A stretch of DNA of 64,000 bases. Source: CAVPWP01 sp050789285. GTDB taxonomy: Bacteria; Pseudomonadota; Alphaproteobacteria; Rhodobacterales; Rhodobacteraceae. The stretch covers positions 1,116,001-1,180,000 of the forward strand of contig NZ_JBOUVX010000002.1 of assembly GCF_050789285.1 (NCBI RefSeq), given 5' to 3'. Below, piece after piece: positions 17,167-28,160 of the stretch. The position numbers and the translations under genes were made by a program. The notes below the pieces were generated by a model. That model did not search any database and was not told the origin of the DNA. It worked only from the letters and a program-made list of their open reading frames with translations. The stretch's first letter is position 1, and every line of letters begins with the position of its first letter.

Positions 17167-17862
17167 ATGGAAACGGAAACCCTTGCGATGGCGCAGGAGA
17201 TCGATTTCTCCTTTTGGGCGCTTTTTGCCCGCGCAACCCTGGCGAACAAACTTGTCCTCGTCATCCTCGTGGTGGCGTCGATCTGGGCCTGGGCGATCAT
17301 CGTCCAGAAGCTGATCGACTACCGCCGTGCGCGCGCCGAGGCGCGCGCCTTCGAAGAGGCCTTCTGGTCGGGCGAGCCGCTGGACGAGCTTTACGAACGC
17401 ATCGGCGAGGTGCCGGCGGGCGCCTCTGAACGGGTCTTCGCCAGCGGCATGATCGAATGGCGCAGGTCGCATCGCGATGACGGCGGGCTGATCCCCGGGG
17501 CACAGGCCCGGATCGACCGGTCGATGGACGTGGCCATCGCCAAGGAAAGCGAAAGCCTGACCAAGGGCCTGCCGCTTCTGGCGACCGTCGGCTCGACCGC
17601 GCCGTTCATCGGGCTCTTCGGGACCGTCTGGGGCATCATGCACGCCTTCATGGAAATCGCGAAGGCGCAGAACACCAACCTTGCCGTCGTGGCCCCTGGC
17701 ATCGCCGAGGCGCTGCTGGCGACGGGTCTGGGGCTTCTCGCGGCGATCCCGGCGGTGATCTTCTACAACAAACTGTCGGCCGACAGCGACCGGATCGTCG
17801 CGGGCTACGAAAGCTTCGCCGACGAATTCGCCACGATCCTCTCGCGCCAGCTGGACAGCTGA
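17167..17862 (+). CDS. tolQ: Tol-Pal system proton channel subunit TolQ
   Basis: TolQ forms with TolR the proton-driven motor that energises TolA during outer-membrane constriction. The 231-residue inner-membrane protein has three helices: about 24-45 (LVLVILVVASIWAWAIIV), 135-160 (LLATVGSTAPFIGLFGTVWG) and 172-198 (EALLATGLGLLAAIPAVIF). A large cytoplasmic loop separates the first two. The ATG at 17167 gives the standard length; the frame is open 90 bases further up. The tolR start follows 1 base after the stop. Confidence 0.94.
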   Translation: METETLAMAQEIDFSFWALFARATLANKLVLVILVVASIWAWAIIVQKLIDYRRARAEARAFEEAFWSGEPLDELYERIGEVPAGASERVFASGMIEWRRSHRDDGGLIPGAQARIDRSMDVAIAKESESLTKGLPLLATVGSTAPFIGLFGTVWGIMHAFMEIAKAQNTNLAVVAPGIAEALLATGLGLLAAIPAVIFYNKLSADSDRIVAGYESFADEFATILSRQLDS

Positions 17863-17863
17863 G

Positions 17864-18352
17864 ATGGGCGCGGGGGTCGTTCAGAAATCGGGCGGCGGCG
17901 GCGGGTCGGGCGGATCGCGGCGCCGGCGCCACCGGGGCGGGGCGCGCCCGATGTCCGACATCAACGTCACGCCCTTCGTGGACGTGATGATGGTGCTTCT
18001 CATCATCTTCATGGTGGCCGCGCCGCTGCTGACCGTCGGCGTGCCGGTCGAGCTTCCGAAGACCGCCGCGAACGCCCTGCCGACCGAGCAGGAAGAGCCG
18101 CTGACGGTGACGATCACCGCCGAGGGCGCGCTGGCGATCCAGACCACGCCCACGCCCGACAACGAACTGATCCCCAAGTTGCGCGCCATCGCGGTCGAGC
18201 GGTCGGACGACAAGATCTTCCTGCGCGCCGACGGCAGCGTTCCCTACGAGCGGGTGATGCAGGTCATGGGGGCGCTCAATGCGGGGGGCTTTTCGTCGAT
18301 CGGGCTTGTGACCGACACCGACGGCCCGCGCCTTGACGGGCGGGACGGGTGA
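17864..18352 (+). CDS. tolR: Tol-Pal system protein TolR (ExbD family)
   Basis: TolR is the second motor subunit. The 162-residue protein has a Gly/Arg-rich N-terminal tail (residues 1-28) and then the ExbD/TolR signature MSDINVTPFVDVMMVLLIIF, in which the Asp of PFVD is the proton-carrying residue of the single helix. A periplasmic domain of about 95 residues follows. It starts one base after tolQ and ends 9 bases before tolA. Confidence 0.94.
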   Translation: MGAGVVQKSGGGGGSGGSRRRRHRGGARPMSDINVTPFVDVMMVLLIIFMVAAPLLTVGVPVELPKTAANALPTEQEEPLTVTITAEGALAIQTTPTPDNELIPKLRAIAVERSDDKIFLRADGSVPYERVMQVMGALNAGGFSSIGLVTDTDGPRLDGRDG

Positions 18353-18361
18353 GGCGCCCGG

Positions 18362-19537
18362 GTGAACACCGGCCTCTATATCTCGGTCGCGGGTCACACG
18401 CTTCTGATCCTGTTCCTGCTGTTCGGCGGGTTGTTCGCGCGTGACCGCCTGCCGGCGGTCGCCGTGTCGGACGTGACCGTGATCTCGTCCGAGGACTTCG
18501 CCGCGCTGCAGGCCTCGGCCCCGCCGCCGGAAGCGGCGACCGAGATGCCCGAACCCCTGCCGCCCGTGATCCAGCCGCCGCCGCAGCGTCCGCAGGCGGA
18601 AACCCCGCCGGAACGCGCCGAACCGCCCGTGACCGAAGCGCCCGACGTGCCCGCGCCCGCCCCCGAAGCGCCCGAGCCGATCGAGGTTCCGCCGGCCGAC
18701 GTCGCCGACACCGCGCCCCAGATCACGCCGCCCGACGATGGTCAGGACGTCGCGGTATTGCCCAGCGACGCCGCCCCGCCACCGGCAGACCGGGTGGCGA
18801 CCGAAGCGGCGCCGCCGCCACCGCTCGAGGCCGAGACCGCGCCAGAGGCCACGCCCGAGGTCGCGACCGACGCCCCGGGCGAGATCGTCGAACAGGAAAC
18901 CGACGCCGCCGCCCCCGAAGAGGCCACGACCGAGATCGTGACCGAGGCCGAGCAGACTCGCGAGCTTGCGCCCACAAGCTCGCCCCGTCCGTCCGCGCGC
19001 CCGGCCGCGCGCCCCGCGCCGCCCGAAGCCCCGGTCGAGACGGCCGAGGCCCCGCGCCAGTCCACGCCCGAGCCCGCGCCCGAGCCTGCGCCCGCGCCCA
19101 CCCCCGAACCTCAGGCCGAGGCGCCCAGCGACGACCTGATCGCGGCGGCCGTCGCCGATGCGGTGTCGCAGGCCACGGGTCAGACGGCCGCGCCGGCCAC
19201 GAACGCACCCGCCGGTCCGCCCCTGACCGGGTCGGAGCGCGATGCCTTCCGCATTTCGGTCCAGCGCTGCTGGGTTGTCGACGTGGGCTCGGAGGCGGCC
19301 AGCGTCACGGTCGTGGTCGGCGTCTCGCTCAACCCCGACGGCACGGTCTCGGACGGCTCGTTGCGGATGCTCGAAGGGTCGGGCGGCAGCGACGGGGCCA
19401 TCCGCACCGCCTTCGAGGCGGCGCGCCGCGCGATCTTGCGCTGCGGCGCCTCGGGCTTTGACCTGCCGCCCGAGAAGTACGATCAATGGCGTGATATCGA
19501 GATGACGTTCAATCCCGAGGGAATGAGGCTCAGATGA
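18362..19537 (+). CDS. tolA: TolA-like inner-membrane linker protein with Pro/Glu/Ala-rich middle
   Basis: TolA spans the periplasm from TolQR to Pal and TolB. The 391-residue protein starts at GTG and has one N-terminal helix (about 4-25, LYISVAGHTLLILFLLF). A very long low-complexity region (about 50-265) is rich in Pro, Glu, Ala and Thr. The folded C-terminal domain (about 285-390) has VQRCWVVDVG and later GGSDGAIRTAFEAARRAILRC, with a Cys pair. The middle lacks the Lys/Ala/Glu helical pattern of enterobacterial TolA. Position between tolR and tolB makes the call firm despite this. Its stop overlaps the tolB ATG (ATGA). Confidence 0.9.
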   Translation: MNTGLYISVAGHTLLILFLLFGGLFARDRLPAVAVSDVTVISSEDFAALQASAPPPEAATEMPEPLPPVIQPPPQRPQAETPPERAEPPVTEAPDVPAPAPEAPEPIEVPPADVADTAPQITPPDDGQDVAVLPSDAAPPPADRVATEAAPPPPLEAETAPEATPEVATDAPGEIVEQETDAAAPEEATTEIVTEAEQTRELAPTSSPRPSARPAARPAPPEAPVETAEAPRQSTPEPAPEPAPAPTPEPQAEAPSDDLIAAAVADAVSQATGQTAAPATNAPAGPPLTGSERDAFRISVQRCWVVDVGSEAASVTVVVGVSLNPDGTVSDGSLRMLEGSGGSDGAIRTAFEAARRAILRCGASGFDLPPEKYDQWRDIEMTFNPEGMRLR

Positions 19538-20859
19538 CCTTTCTGCGACTGCTGACGATGATTATGGCGGCCGCCTTTGGCCTGGCCGGGCCTGCTGCGG
19601 CGCAGGGCCCGCTTCGGATCGAGATCACCGAGGGCGTGATCGAGCCCTTGCCCTTCGCGGTGCCGATGTTCATCGCGGAAACGCCCGAGGCGGCCCAGCT
19701 TGCCCAGCAGATCACGCAGGTCGTGGCGGCCGACCTGACCGGCACGGGCCTTTTCCGCGAGATCCCGGCCAGTGCGCATATCAGCCGGATCACCAACTTC
19801 GACGCACCCGTGCAATACGCCGACTGGAAGGCGATCAACGCGCAGGCGCTGATCACCGGATCCGTGGGGCTGGCCTCGAACGGGCGCCTGACGGTGAAGT
19901 TCCGCGTCTTCGACGTCTTCTCGGACCAGCCGCTGGGCGAGGGGCTACAATTCGCAGGTACCCAGGATGGCTGGCGGCGGATGGCGCACAAGGTGGCCGA
20001 TCAGGTCTATAGCCGCATCACCGGCGAGGGCGGGTACTTCGACAGCCGCGTGGTCTTCGTGTCCGAAAGCGGGCCCAAGGACGCCCGCCAGAAGCGGCTT
20101 GCGATCATGGACTACGATGGCGCGAACGTGCAGTTCCTGACGGATACCAGTGCGATCGTGCTCGCGCCCCGGATCAGCCCGCAGGGAGACCGCGTCCTGT
20201 TCACGAGCTACGCCAGCGGGTTCCCGCAGATCTACGAACTGAACGTGGGCAGCATGCAGGTGCGCCAGCTTGGCGTGTCGACCGCGTCGATGACCTTTGC
20301 CCCGCGCTATGCCCCCGACGCGCAAAGCATCGTCTATTCGCTGAGCGAGGGCGGCAATACCGACATCTACCGGATGGACCTTGGCGGGGGCGGTCAGGTG
20401 CGGTTGACGAACTCTCCCGCGATCGATACCGCGCCGTCCTTTTCGCCGGACGGACGCCAGATCGTCTTCGAAAGCGATCGTTCGGGCACGCAGCAGCTTT
20501 ACGTGATGCCTGTCGGCGGGGGCGAACCGGTGCGGATCAGCTTCGGGCCGGGTCGCTATGGCACGCCGGTCTGGTCCCCGCGCGGCGACCTGATCGCCTT
20601 TACCAAGCAGAACGAAGGCCGCTTCCATATCGGGGTGATGCGCACCGACGGCAGCGAAGAGCGTCTGCTGACGGCGAGCTTCCTTGACGAGGGGCCGACC
20701 TGGGCGCCGAACGGACGGGTGCTGATGTTCACGCGCGAAACCTCGGGCGCCGAGGGGGCGGCGGCGCTTTTCTCGGTCGACGTGTCGGGGCGCAACCTGC
20801 GCCGGGTGCCGACGCCGGGGCCGGCCTCTGACGCGGCCTGGTCGCCGCTTTTGCCCTGA
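19534..20859 (+). CDS. tolB: Periplasmic Tol-Pal protein TolB
   Basis: TolB is the periplasmic beta-propeller that binds Pal and the TolA C-terminus. The 441-residue protein has a Sec signal peptide (about 1-23, ending AAAQG) and an N-terminal domain (25-165). Five or six propeller blades follow, each with an SPDGRQIVF- or SPQGDRVLF-type repeat (about 205-430). It starts inside the tolA stop, so translation is probably coupled. Confidence 0.96.
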   Translation: MTFLRLLTMIMAAAFGLAGPAAAQGPLRIEITEGVIEPLPFAVPMFIAETPEAAQLAQQITQVVAADLTGTGLFREIPASAHISRITNFDAPVQYADWKAINAQALITGSVGLASNGRLTVKFRVFDVFSDQPLGEGLQFAGTQDGWRRMAHKVADQVYSRITGEGGYFDSRVVFVSESGPKDARQKRLAIMDYDGANVQFLTDTSAIVLAPRISPQGDRVLFTSYASGFPQIYELNVGSMQVRQLGVSTASMTFAPRYAPDAQSIVYSLSEGGNTDIYRMDLGGGGQVRLTNSPAIDTAPSFSPDGRQIVFESDRSGTQQLYVMPVGGGEPVRISFGPGRYGTPVWSPRGDLIAFTKQNEGRFHIGVMRTDGSEERLLTASFLDEGPTWAPNGRVLMFTRETSGAEGAAALFSVDVSGRNLRRVPTPGPASDAAWSPLLP

Positions 20860-20942
20860 CGGCCACGTTTTCAAAGCCCGCAAGCGATGATAAGCTGACG
20901 GCAAGAGCGGACACAAAACAAACCATGAGCAGGACAAACAAC

Positions 20943-21464
20943 ATGAAACTGGCACGACATGCGGTCCTTCTGGCCGTGATCCTGGGCCTGGCGGCCTGTA
21001 CCAATGCGGACCGTTTCGGCGGGGCGGGCGGCGCCGGTGGCGCTGGGGGTGCGGGCGGGATCGACGCCTCGATGCTGGGCAGCGCAAGCGATCCGCGTTC
21101 GCCGGCCTACTTCCAGCAGACGGTCGGGGACCGGGTACTGTTCACGGTCGACCAGCACACCTTGACGGACGAGGCCCGGGCGATCCTTGTCGGACAGGCC
21201 CGCTGGCTGAACGAGAACATCGACTACAACGCCATCATCGAAGGCCATGCCGACGAGCGCGGCACCAGGGAATACAACCTCAGTCTGGGCGCCCGCCGGG
21301 CCGCGTCGGTTCAAAACTTCCTGATCGAGCAGGGCGTGCGCCCCGGCCGTCTGAAGACGATCACCTACGGCAAGGAACGCCCGCTGGCGATCTGCTCGGA
21401 CGAGGCATGCTATGCCCAGAACCGCCGCGCGGTGACGGTCCTGACGACCGGCGCGGGCTTCTGA
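20943..21464 (+). CDS. pal: Peptidoglycan-associated lipoprotein Pal
   Basis: Pal is the outer-membrane lipoprotein that anchors the envelope to peptidoglycan. The 173-residue precursor has a lipoprotein signal with lipobox LAAC (Cys at about 18). An unusual Gly/Ala repeat linker follows (four GGA units near 26-39), then the OmpA-like domain with FTVDQHTLTDEA, IIEGHADERGTREYN and the NRRAV end. The ATG at 20943 is preferred because AGGA lies 8 bases before it; an in-frame ATG at 20925 lacks a site. TTTTCA-N17-TAAGCT at 20868-20896 could be a local promoter. Confidence 0.95.
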   Translation: MKLARHAVLLAVILGLAACTNADRFGGAGGAGGAGGAGGIDASMLGSASDPRSPAYFQQTVGDRVLFTVDQHTLTDEARAILVGQARWLNENIDYNAIIEGHADERGTREYNLSLGARRAASVQNFLIEQGVRPGRLKTITYGKERPLAICSDEACYAQNRRAVTVLTTGAGF

Positions 21465-21475
21465 GGGCCTGACGC

Positions 21476-22303
21476 ATGAGGCGCGCGCTTTGCCTTGCGG
21501 TGATGATCGGCCTCGCGGTCCCGGCCTTCGCGCAGGACCGCGAACAGACGCTGGCCGACATCCGGCAGGACCTGACCCAGCTCAACGTCGAGATCCAGCG
21601 TCTTCGCCGCGAGCTGTCGACCACCGGCAACTCGGGCATGACGCTGGGCGGCACCGGCGTGACCGGCCAGCTTGATGCGATCGAGGCCGAGCTGTCGCGC
21701 CTGACCAGCCAGACCGAGGCGCTGCAGAACCGCGTCGACCGCATCGTGACCGACGGCACCAACCGTATCGGCGACCTCGAGTTCCGTCTGGTCGAGCTTG
21801 AGGGCGGCGATCTTGGGGCCCTGGGGGCGACATCCACGCTGGGCGGCGGAGACCTTCCCGCTGTGGCCGCGCCCACGCAGCCGGCCACCCAGCCGCCGTC
21901 AGGCGGGGGCGCTCAGCTTGCCGTCAGCGAAGAGGCCGACTTCCGCCGCGCCAAGGACGCCTATGACGCTGGCGACTATGCCGCCGCGGTTCCGCTGTTC
22001 CAGACCTTCACCGACACCTACCTGGGCGGTCCGCTGACCGGGGTCGCGCATTACCTGCGCGGCGAGTCGCTGTCGAGGCTTGGGCAGGACACCGCCGCCG
22101 CGCGGGCCTATCTGGAAAGCTTCTCGGGCTCGCCGCAAAGCGAGGTGGCGCCGGCGGCGCTTCTTCAGCTTGGTCTGTCGCTCAACCGTCTGGGCCAGCA
22201 AAGCGAGGCCTGCGTGACGCTGGGTGAGGTCACGGCGCGCTTCCCGTCCTCGCCCGCCTCGATCGAGGCGCAGGCCGCGCGCACGAGCCTTGGCTGCGTG
22301 TGA
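21476..22303 (+). CDS. cpoB: Cell division coordinator CpoB (YbgF)
   Basis: CpoB/YbgF coordinates Tol-Pal constriction with peptidoglycan synthesis. The 275-residue precursor has a Sec signal peptide (1-20, ending AFAQ), an N-terminal coiled coil (about 22-110, LADIRQDLTQLNVEIQRL), a Pro/Gly linker, and TPR repeats (about 150-270: FRRAKDAYDAGDYAAAVPLF). The stop overlaps the tilS GTG start (GTGA). It follows pal by 11 bases, the usual gene order. Confidence 0.93.
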   Translation: MRRALCLAVMIGLAVPAFAQDREQTLADIRQDLTQLNVEIQRLRRELSTTGNSGMTLGGTGVTGQLDAIEAELSRLTSQTEALQNRVDRIVTDGTNRIGDLEFRLVELEGGDLGALGATSTLGGGDLPAVAAPTQPATQPPSGGGAQLAVSEEADFRRAKDAYDAGDYAAAVPLFQTFTDTYLGGPLTGVAHYLRGESLSRLGQDTAAARAYLESFSGSPQSEVAPAALLQLGLSLNRLGQQSEACVTLGEVTARFPSSPASIEAQAARTSLGCV

Positions 22304-23535
22304 GGTCTGAAGGCGGCCTGATCGAGCGGCTGAGGTCGCATTACCAGACCTTGCGGCCCGACCGGATCGGGGTGGCCGTCTCGGGCGGGTCCGACAGTCT
22401 TGCGCTTCTGCATGTCGCGCGGGTCTGGGGCGGACCCACGGTGGAGGCTGTGACGGTCGACCACGGTCTTCGGCCCGAAGCGGCGGACGAGGCGGCCCAT
22501 GTCGGCCGCCTCTGCGCCGGGCTGGGCGTGCCCCACACGGTCCTGCGCTGGGGCGCCTGGGACGGGAAGGGCAATCTTCAGGAACAGGCGCGCCGCGCCC
22601 GCTATGGGCTGATCGCGGACTGGGCGCGGGCGCGCGGCCTGCCGTCCGTCGCGCTGGGCCACACGATGGACGACCAGGCCGAGACCGTCCTGATGCGGCT
22701 GTCGCGCGAGGCGGGGGTCGAGGGGCTGGCCTCGATGCGGCTGGTCTTCCAGCGCGACGGCGCGCGCTTCGACCGGCCGTTCCTGTTCGACCGCCGCGCC
22801 GACCTGCGCGCCTATCTTCGGGCGCAAGGGATCGACTGGATCGAAGACCCGTCGAACGAGGACGAGGGCTTTGAACGGGTGCGCGCCCGGCGGGCACTTG
22901 CGCAGCTTGATCCGCTGGGCATCGGGGTCGACCAGCTTTTCCGCGTGGCGCTGAACCTGCGCGATGCCAGCGACGCCCTCGCCCAGACGGCGGCGAGGTT
23001 CGCCCGCGAAAAGGTCAGGGCGGCGGGGGGCGATCTGGTCTTCGACCGCACCGCGCTGCGTGCCCAGCCGGCCGAGATCCTGCGACAGCTGATGGCGCAT
23101 GCGCTGATGTTCGTGGGTGCGGCCGAAACCCCGCCCCGGCGCGATCCACTCGAAGCCGCGATCGGCCATGTCGTGTCGGGGGGCACCATGACGCTGCACG
23201 GCTGCCGCGTCATGGTCAGCGACATGACGGTGCGGATCACGCGCGAACATGCGGCGGTGGCGGACCTGCGCGGTCCGACCGACGCCCCCTGGGACCGGCG
23301 CTGGCGTCTGCACGGTCCGCATGCGCCGGACCTTGAGGTGAGGGCGCTGGGCGAGGCGGTGAAGGACTGCCCCGACTGGCGTGCGACCGGCCTGCCGCGG
23401 CCGACCCTTCTGGCCTCGCCGGCGGTCTGGTGGGGCGACGCGCTTGTCGCCGCCCCGGTGGCCGGCCTTGCCAACGGCTGGACGGCCGATGCGCCGGGTG
23501 CGGCGGATTTCGCCGCGGCGTTGATCTCGCATTGA
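22300..23535 (+). CDS. tilS: tRNA(Ile)-lysidine synthetase TilS
   Basis: TilS adds lysine to cytidine 34 of tRNA-Ile(CAU), changing its decoding from AUG to AUA. The 411-residue protein has the PP-loop ATP-binding motif SGGSDS (residues 28-33), the GHTMDDQAET motif and the R-rich region typical of the family. The GTG start overlaps the cpoB stop. Location between cpoB and ftsH is common in alphaproteobacteria. Confidence 0.93.
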   Translation: MRSEGGLIERLRSHYQTLRPDRIGVAVSGGSDSLALLHVARVWGGPTVEAVTVDHGLRPEAADEAAHVGRLCAGLGVPHTVLRWGAWDGKGNLQEQARRARYGLIADWARARGLPSVALGHTMDDQAETVLMRLSREAGVEGLASMRLVFQRDGARFDRPFLFDRRADLRAYLRAQGIDWIEDPSNEDEGFERVRARRALAQLDPLGIGVDQLFRVALNLRDASDALAQTAARFAREKVRAAGGDLVFDRTALRAQPAEILRQLMAHALMFVGAAETPPRRDPLEAAIGHVVSGGTMTLHGCRVMVSDMTVRITREHAAVADLRGPTDAPWDRRWRLHGPHAPDLEVRALGEAVKDCPDWRATGLPRPTLLASPAVWWGDALVAAPVAGLANGWTADAPGAADFAAALISH

Positions 23536-23621
23536 ACATCCCCGGGGGATGTCTATCTTACCCGCAGGGCTGTGCGCGCCCGCATGCGCGAACGCCGATG
23601 ACCATTCGCGGGAGATCCTCC

Positions 23622-25538
<1,917 letters not shown>

Positions 25539-25560
25539 GGCCACGGCAGGTTTGACCAGG

Positions 25561-25592
25561 AAACCCCCGGGACGGAAGTCGCAGGGGGTTTT
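25561..25592 (+). terminator. Terminator after ftsH
   Basis: An 8-bp stem, AAACCCCC with GGGGGTTT, encloses a 15-base loop and runs into TTCGCTT. It sits 22 bases after the ftsH stop and probably ends the tol-pal-tilS-ftsH region. Confidence 0.7.
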
Positions 25593-25654
25593 CGCTTGAA
25601 ACGGATTGCGCGCCGCAGGGCTGGGGCCTATTCGCCTTGGCAAGGAGACCTGCC

Positions 25655-26257
25655 ATGCCCGCCCTCAAGCCCACATCGTTTTCCGCCCGGATCGTCTGGA
25701 TCGGCCGCGTCGATGACCGCGCGGCGACGCTGCGATCTTCGGCCCTGCCCGAGGTCTTCGCCTCCTTCGCCGGCGTCGAAGGCGAAGAGCACGCCGGCCT
25801 GACCCGCCCGGCCTGCAGCCGCGTCCGCGCGCAGCACCCCCGCGACACGGTGATCCGCAACGTGCGCCAGTTCTCGGTCGTCTCGGCCGAGGATCTGGCG
25901 GCGGTCGCGGCGAAGATGGGAATCGACGCGATCGACCCGGGCTGGGTCGGCGCCTCGCTGGTGATCGAGGGCATTCCCGACTTCACCCATGTGCCGCCCG
26001 CCTCGCGTCTTCAGGGGCCCGATGGCGTGACGCTGGTCGTCGACATGGAGAACCGTCCCTGCCACCTGCCCGCGAAGGTCATCGACGAAGACGCGCCGGG
26101 CCATGGCAAGGCCTTCAAGGGAGCGGCCGCCGGGCGGCGCGGCGTGACCGCGTGGGTCGAGCGCGAGGGATGGTTGCGGCTGGGCGAGACGCTGCGCCTT
26201 CACATCCCGGATCAGCCGGTCTGGCCGCATCTCGCGGCGGCCCGCGCGGGCGGCTGA
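25655..26257 (+). CDS. MOSC domain-containing protein
   Basis: This 200-residue protein is built around one MOSC domain, the sulfur-carrier fold found in molybdenum cofactor sulfurases and related enzymes. The conserved region includes GWVGASLVIEGIPDFTHVP and MENRPC, whose Cys is the conserved MOSC cysteine, then GRRGVTAWVEREG. It has no partner domains, so it is a stand-alone MOSC protein. Its substrate is unknown, although members of this type have been linked to Moco-dependent reductases. A strong AAGGAGA site precedes the ATG. Confidence 0.85.
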   Translation: MPALKPTSFSARIVWIGRVDDRAATLRSSALPEVFASFAGVEGEEHAGLTRPACSRVRAQHPRDTVIRNVRQFSVVSAEDLAAVAAKMGIDAIDPGWVGASLVIEGIPDFTHVPPASRLQGPDGVTLVVDMENRPCHLPAKVIDEDAPGHGKAFKGAAAGRRGVTAWVEREGWLRLGETLRLHIPDQPVWPHLAAARAGG

Positions 26258-26274
26258 GCCGCATCGGCGGCACG

Positions 26275-26330
26275 GGTTTCCGATCGGCGCATTGCGCGCG
26301 GCGCATTTACGCGGGCAAGCGTCGGAAACC
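26275..26330 (+). other. Long-stem structured leader upstream of fhs
   Basis: A perfect 9-bp pairing, GGTTTCCGA with TCGGAAACC, closes a 38-base internal region. That region contains two copies of GGCGCATT and a small GCGC-ATT-GCGC hairpin. It lies 17 bases after the MOSC gene stop and 84 bases before the fhs ATG. It does not look like a plain terminator because the loop is long and no T tract follows. It could be a 5'-leader regulatory RNA; I cannot match it to a known class. Confidence 0.4.
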
Positions 26331-26414
26331 AAGCTGTGCCCGCGTCGTCCGCACCGTAAACCCATGCAAAGGGCATCGCCGTCCGACCGGGGCGGCCAGC
26401 GGAGGGACAGGGAG

Positions 26415-28091
26415 ATGGGCGTGAAGTCCGATATCGAGATCGCGCGCGAAGCGAAGAAGAAACCGATCCAGGAGATCGGCGCGAAGCTGGGCATCCCGTC
26501 CGAGCATCTGCTGCCCTATGGCCACGACAAGGCCAAGGTCGGACAGGACTTCATCGCCGGTCTGGCCGATCGCGCCCCGGGCAAGCTGATCCTTGTTACC
26601 GCGATCAACCCCACGCCCGCGGGCGAGGGCAAGACGACGACGACCGTGGGCCTTGGCGACGGGCTGAACCGCATCGGCAAGAAGGCCGCGATCTGCATCC
26701 GCGAAGCCTCGCTTGGGCCGAATTTCGGGATGAAGGGCGGCGCCGCCGGCGGCGGCATGGCGCAGGTCGTGCCGATGGAAGAGATGAACCTTCACTTCAC
26801 CGGCGATTTCCACGCGATCACCAGCGCCCACAACCTGCTGAGCGCGATGATCGACAACCACATCTACTGGGTCAATGCGCTGGACATCGACGCCCGCCGC
26901 GTGGTGTGGCGCCGGGTGATGGACATGAACGACCGCGCGCTGCGCGACATCGTCGTGTCGCTGGGCGGGGTGGCGAACGGCTTTCCGCGTCAGACCGGTT
27001 TCGACATCACCGTGGCCTCCGAGGTCATGGCGATCCTGTGTCTTGCGACCGATCTCAAGGATCTGCAGCGCAGGCTGGGCGATATCGTGGTTGCCTATCG
27101 CCGCGACAAGACGCCGGTCCACGCCCGTGACCTGAAGGCTGACGGGGCGATGACCGTGCTTCTGAAGGACGCGATGCAGCCGAACCTCGTGCAGACGCTG
27201 GAGAACAACCCGGCCTTCGTTCACGGCGGGCCCTTTGCCAATATCGCGCATGGCTGCAACTCGGTCATCGCCACGACGACGGCGCTGCGGCTGGCCGACT
27301 ACGTGGTGACCGAGGCGGGATTCGGCGCCGATCTTGGTGCCGAGAAGTTCTTTGACATCAAGTGCCGCAAGGCCGGGCTGAAGCCCGCCGCGGCGGTGAT
27401 CGTCGCCACCGTGCGCGCGATGAAGATGAACGGCGGCGTCGCGAAGGCCGACCTCGGGGCCGAGAACGTGGCCGCCGTGCAGGAGGGCTGCGCCAACCTG
27501 GGCCGCCACATCGAGAACGTGAAGGGCTTCGGCGTTCCGGTCGTGGTGGCGATCAACCACTTCGCCGGCGACACCGAGGCCGAGATCGCCGCCGTGAAGG
27601 CCTATGTCGCGGGTCTTGGGGCCGAGGCGATCCTGTGCAAGCACTGGGCGCAGGGCTCGGCCGGGATCGAGGATTTGGCGCGCAAGGTGGTGGAACTGGC
27701 CGATGGCGGCAGCGCCGAGTTCGCGCCGCTTTACCCCGACGCCATGCCGCTTTTCGAGAAGATCGAAACGATCGCCACGCGCATCTACCGCGCGGGCGCG
27801 GTCACGGCCGACAAGTCGGTGCGCGATCAGCTCAAGGCCTGGGAGGCCGCCGGTTACGGCGACCTGCCCGTCTGCATGGCGAAGACGCAGTATTCGTTCT
27901 CGACCGATCCGGCCCTGCGCGGCGCGCCCGTGGGCCACACGATCCCCGTGCGCGAGGTGCGGCTGTCGGCCGGGGCGGGCTTCGTCGTGGCGATCTGCGG
28001 CGAGATCATGACCATGCCGGGCCTGCCAAGGGTGCCGTCGGCCGAGGTCATCCGGCTGGATGACGACGGTCGGATCGAGGGGCTGTTCTGA
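26415..28091 (+). CDS. fhs: Formate-tetrahydrofolate ligase
   Basis: Fhs joins formate to tetrahydrofolate with ATP, giving 10-formyl-THF. The 558-residue protein has the nucleotide-binding signature NPTPAGEGKTTTTVGLGD (about 61-78) and the family stretches REASLGPNFGMKGGAAGGG and FGADLGAEKFFDIKCR. A GGAGGGACAGGAG run before the ATG gives a strong ribosome site. It is followed by a chorismate mutase gene and then folD, which interconverts the product to methylene-THF, so the two enzymes form a formate assimilation branch. Confidence 0.97.
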   Translation: MGVKSDIEIAREAKKKPIQEIGAKLGIPSEHLLPYGHDKAKVGQDFIAGLADRAPGKLILVTAINPTPAGEGKTTTTVGLGDGLNRIGKKAAICIREASLGPNFGMKGGAAGGGMAQVVPMEEMNLHFTGDFHAITSAHNLLSAMIDNHIYWVNALDIDARRVVWRRVMDMNDRALRDIVVSLGGVANGFPRQTGFDITVASEVMAILCLATDLKDLQRRLGDIVVAYRRDKTPVHARDLKADGAMTVLLKDAMQPNLVQTLENNPAFVHGGPFANIAHGCNSVIATTTALRLADYVVTEAGFGADLGAEKFFDIKCRKAGLKPAAAVIVATVRAMKMNGGVAKADLGAENVAAVQEGCANLGRHIENVKGFGVPVVVAINHFAGDTEAEIAAVKAYVAGLGAEAILCKHWAQGSAGIEDLARKVVELADGGSAEFAPLYPDAMPLFEKIETIATRIYRAGAVTADKSVRDQLKAWEAAGYGDLPVCMAKTQYSFSTDPALRGAPVGHTIPVREVRLSAGAGFVVAICGEIMTMPGLPRVPSAEVIRLDDDGRIEGLF

Positions 28092-28160
28092 CGCCGTGCC
28101 GCGTTGCGGCAGGCGGCCGGGCGCGTTAGGACGGCGCCGACCGAACACCCGGAGGCCCCG

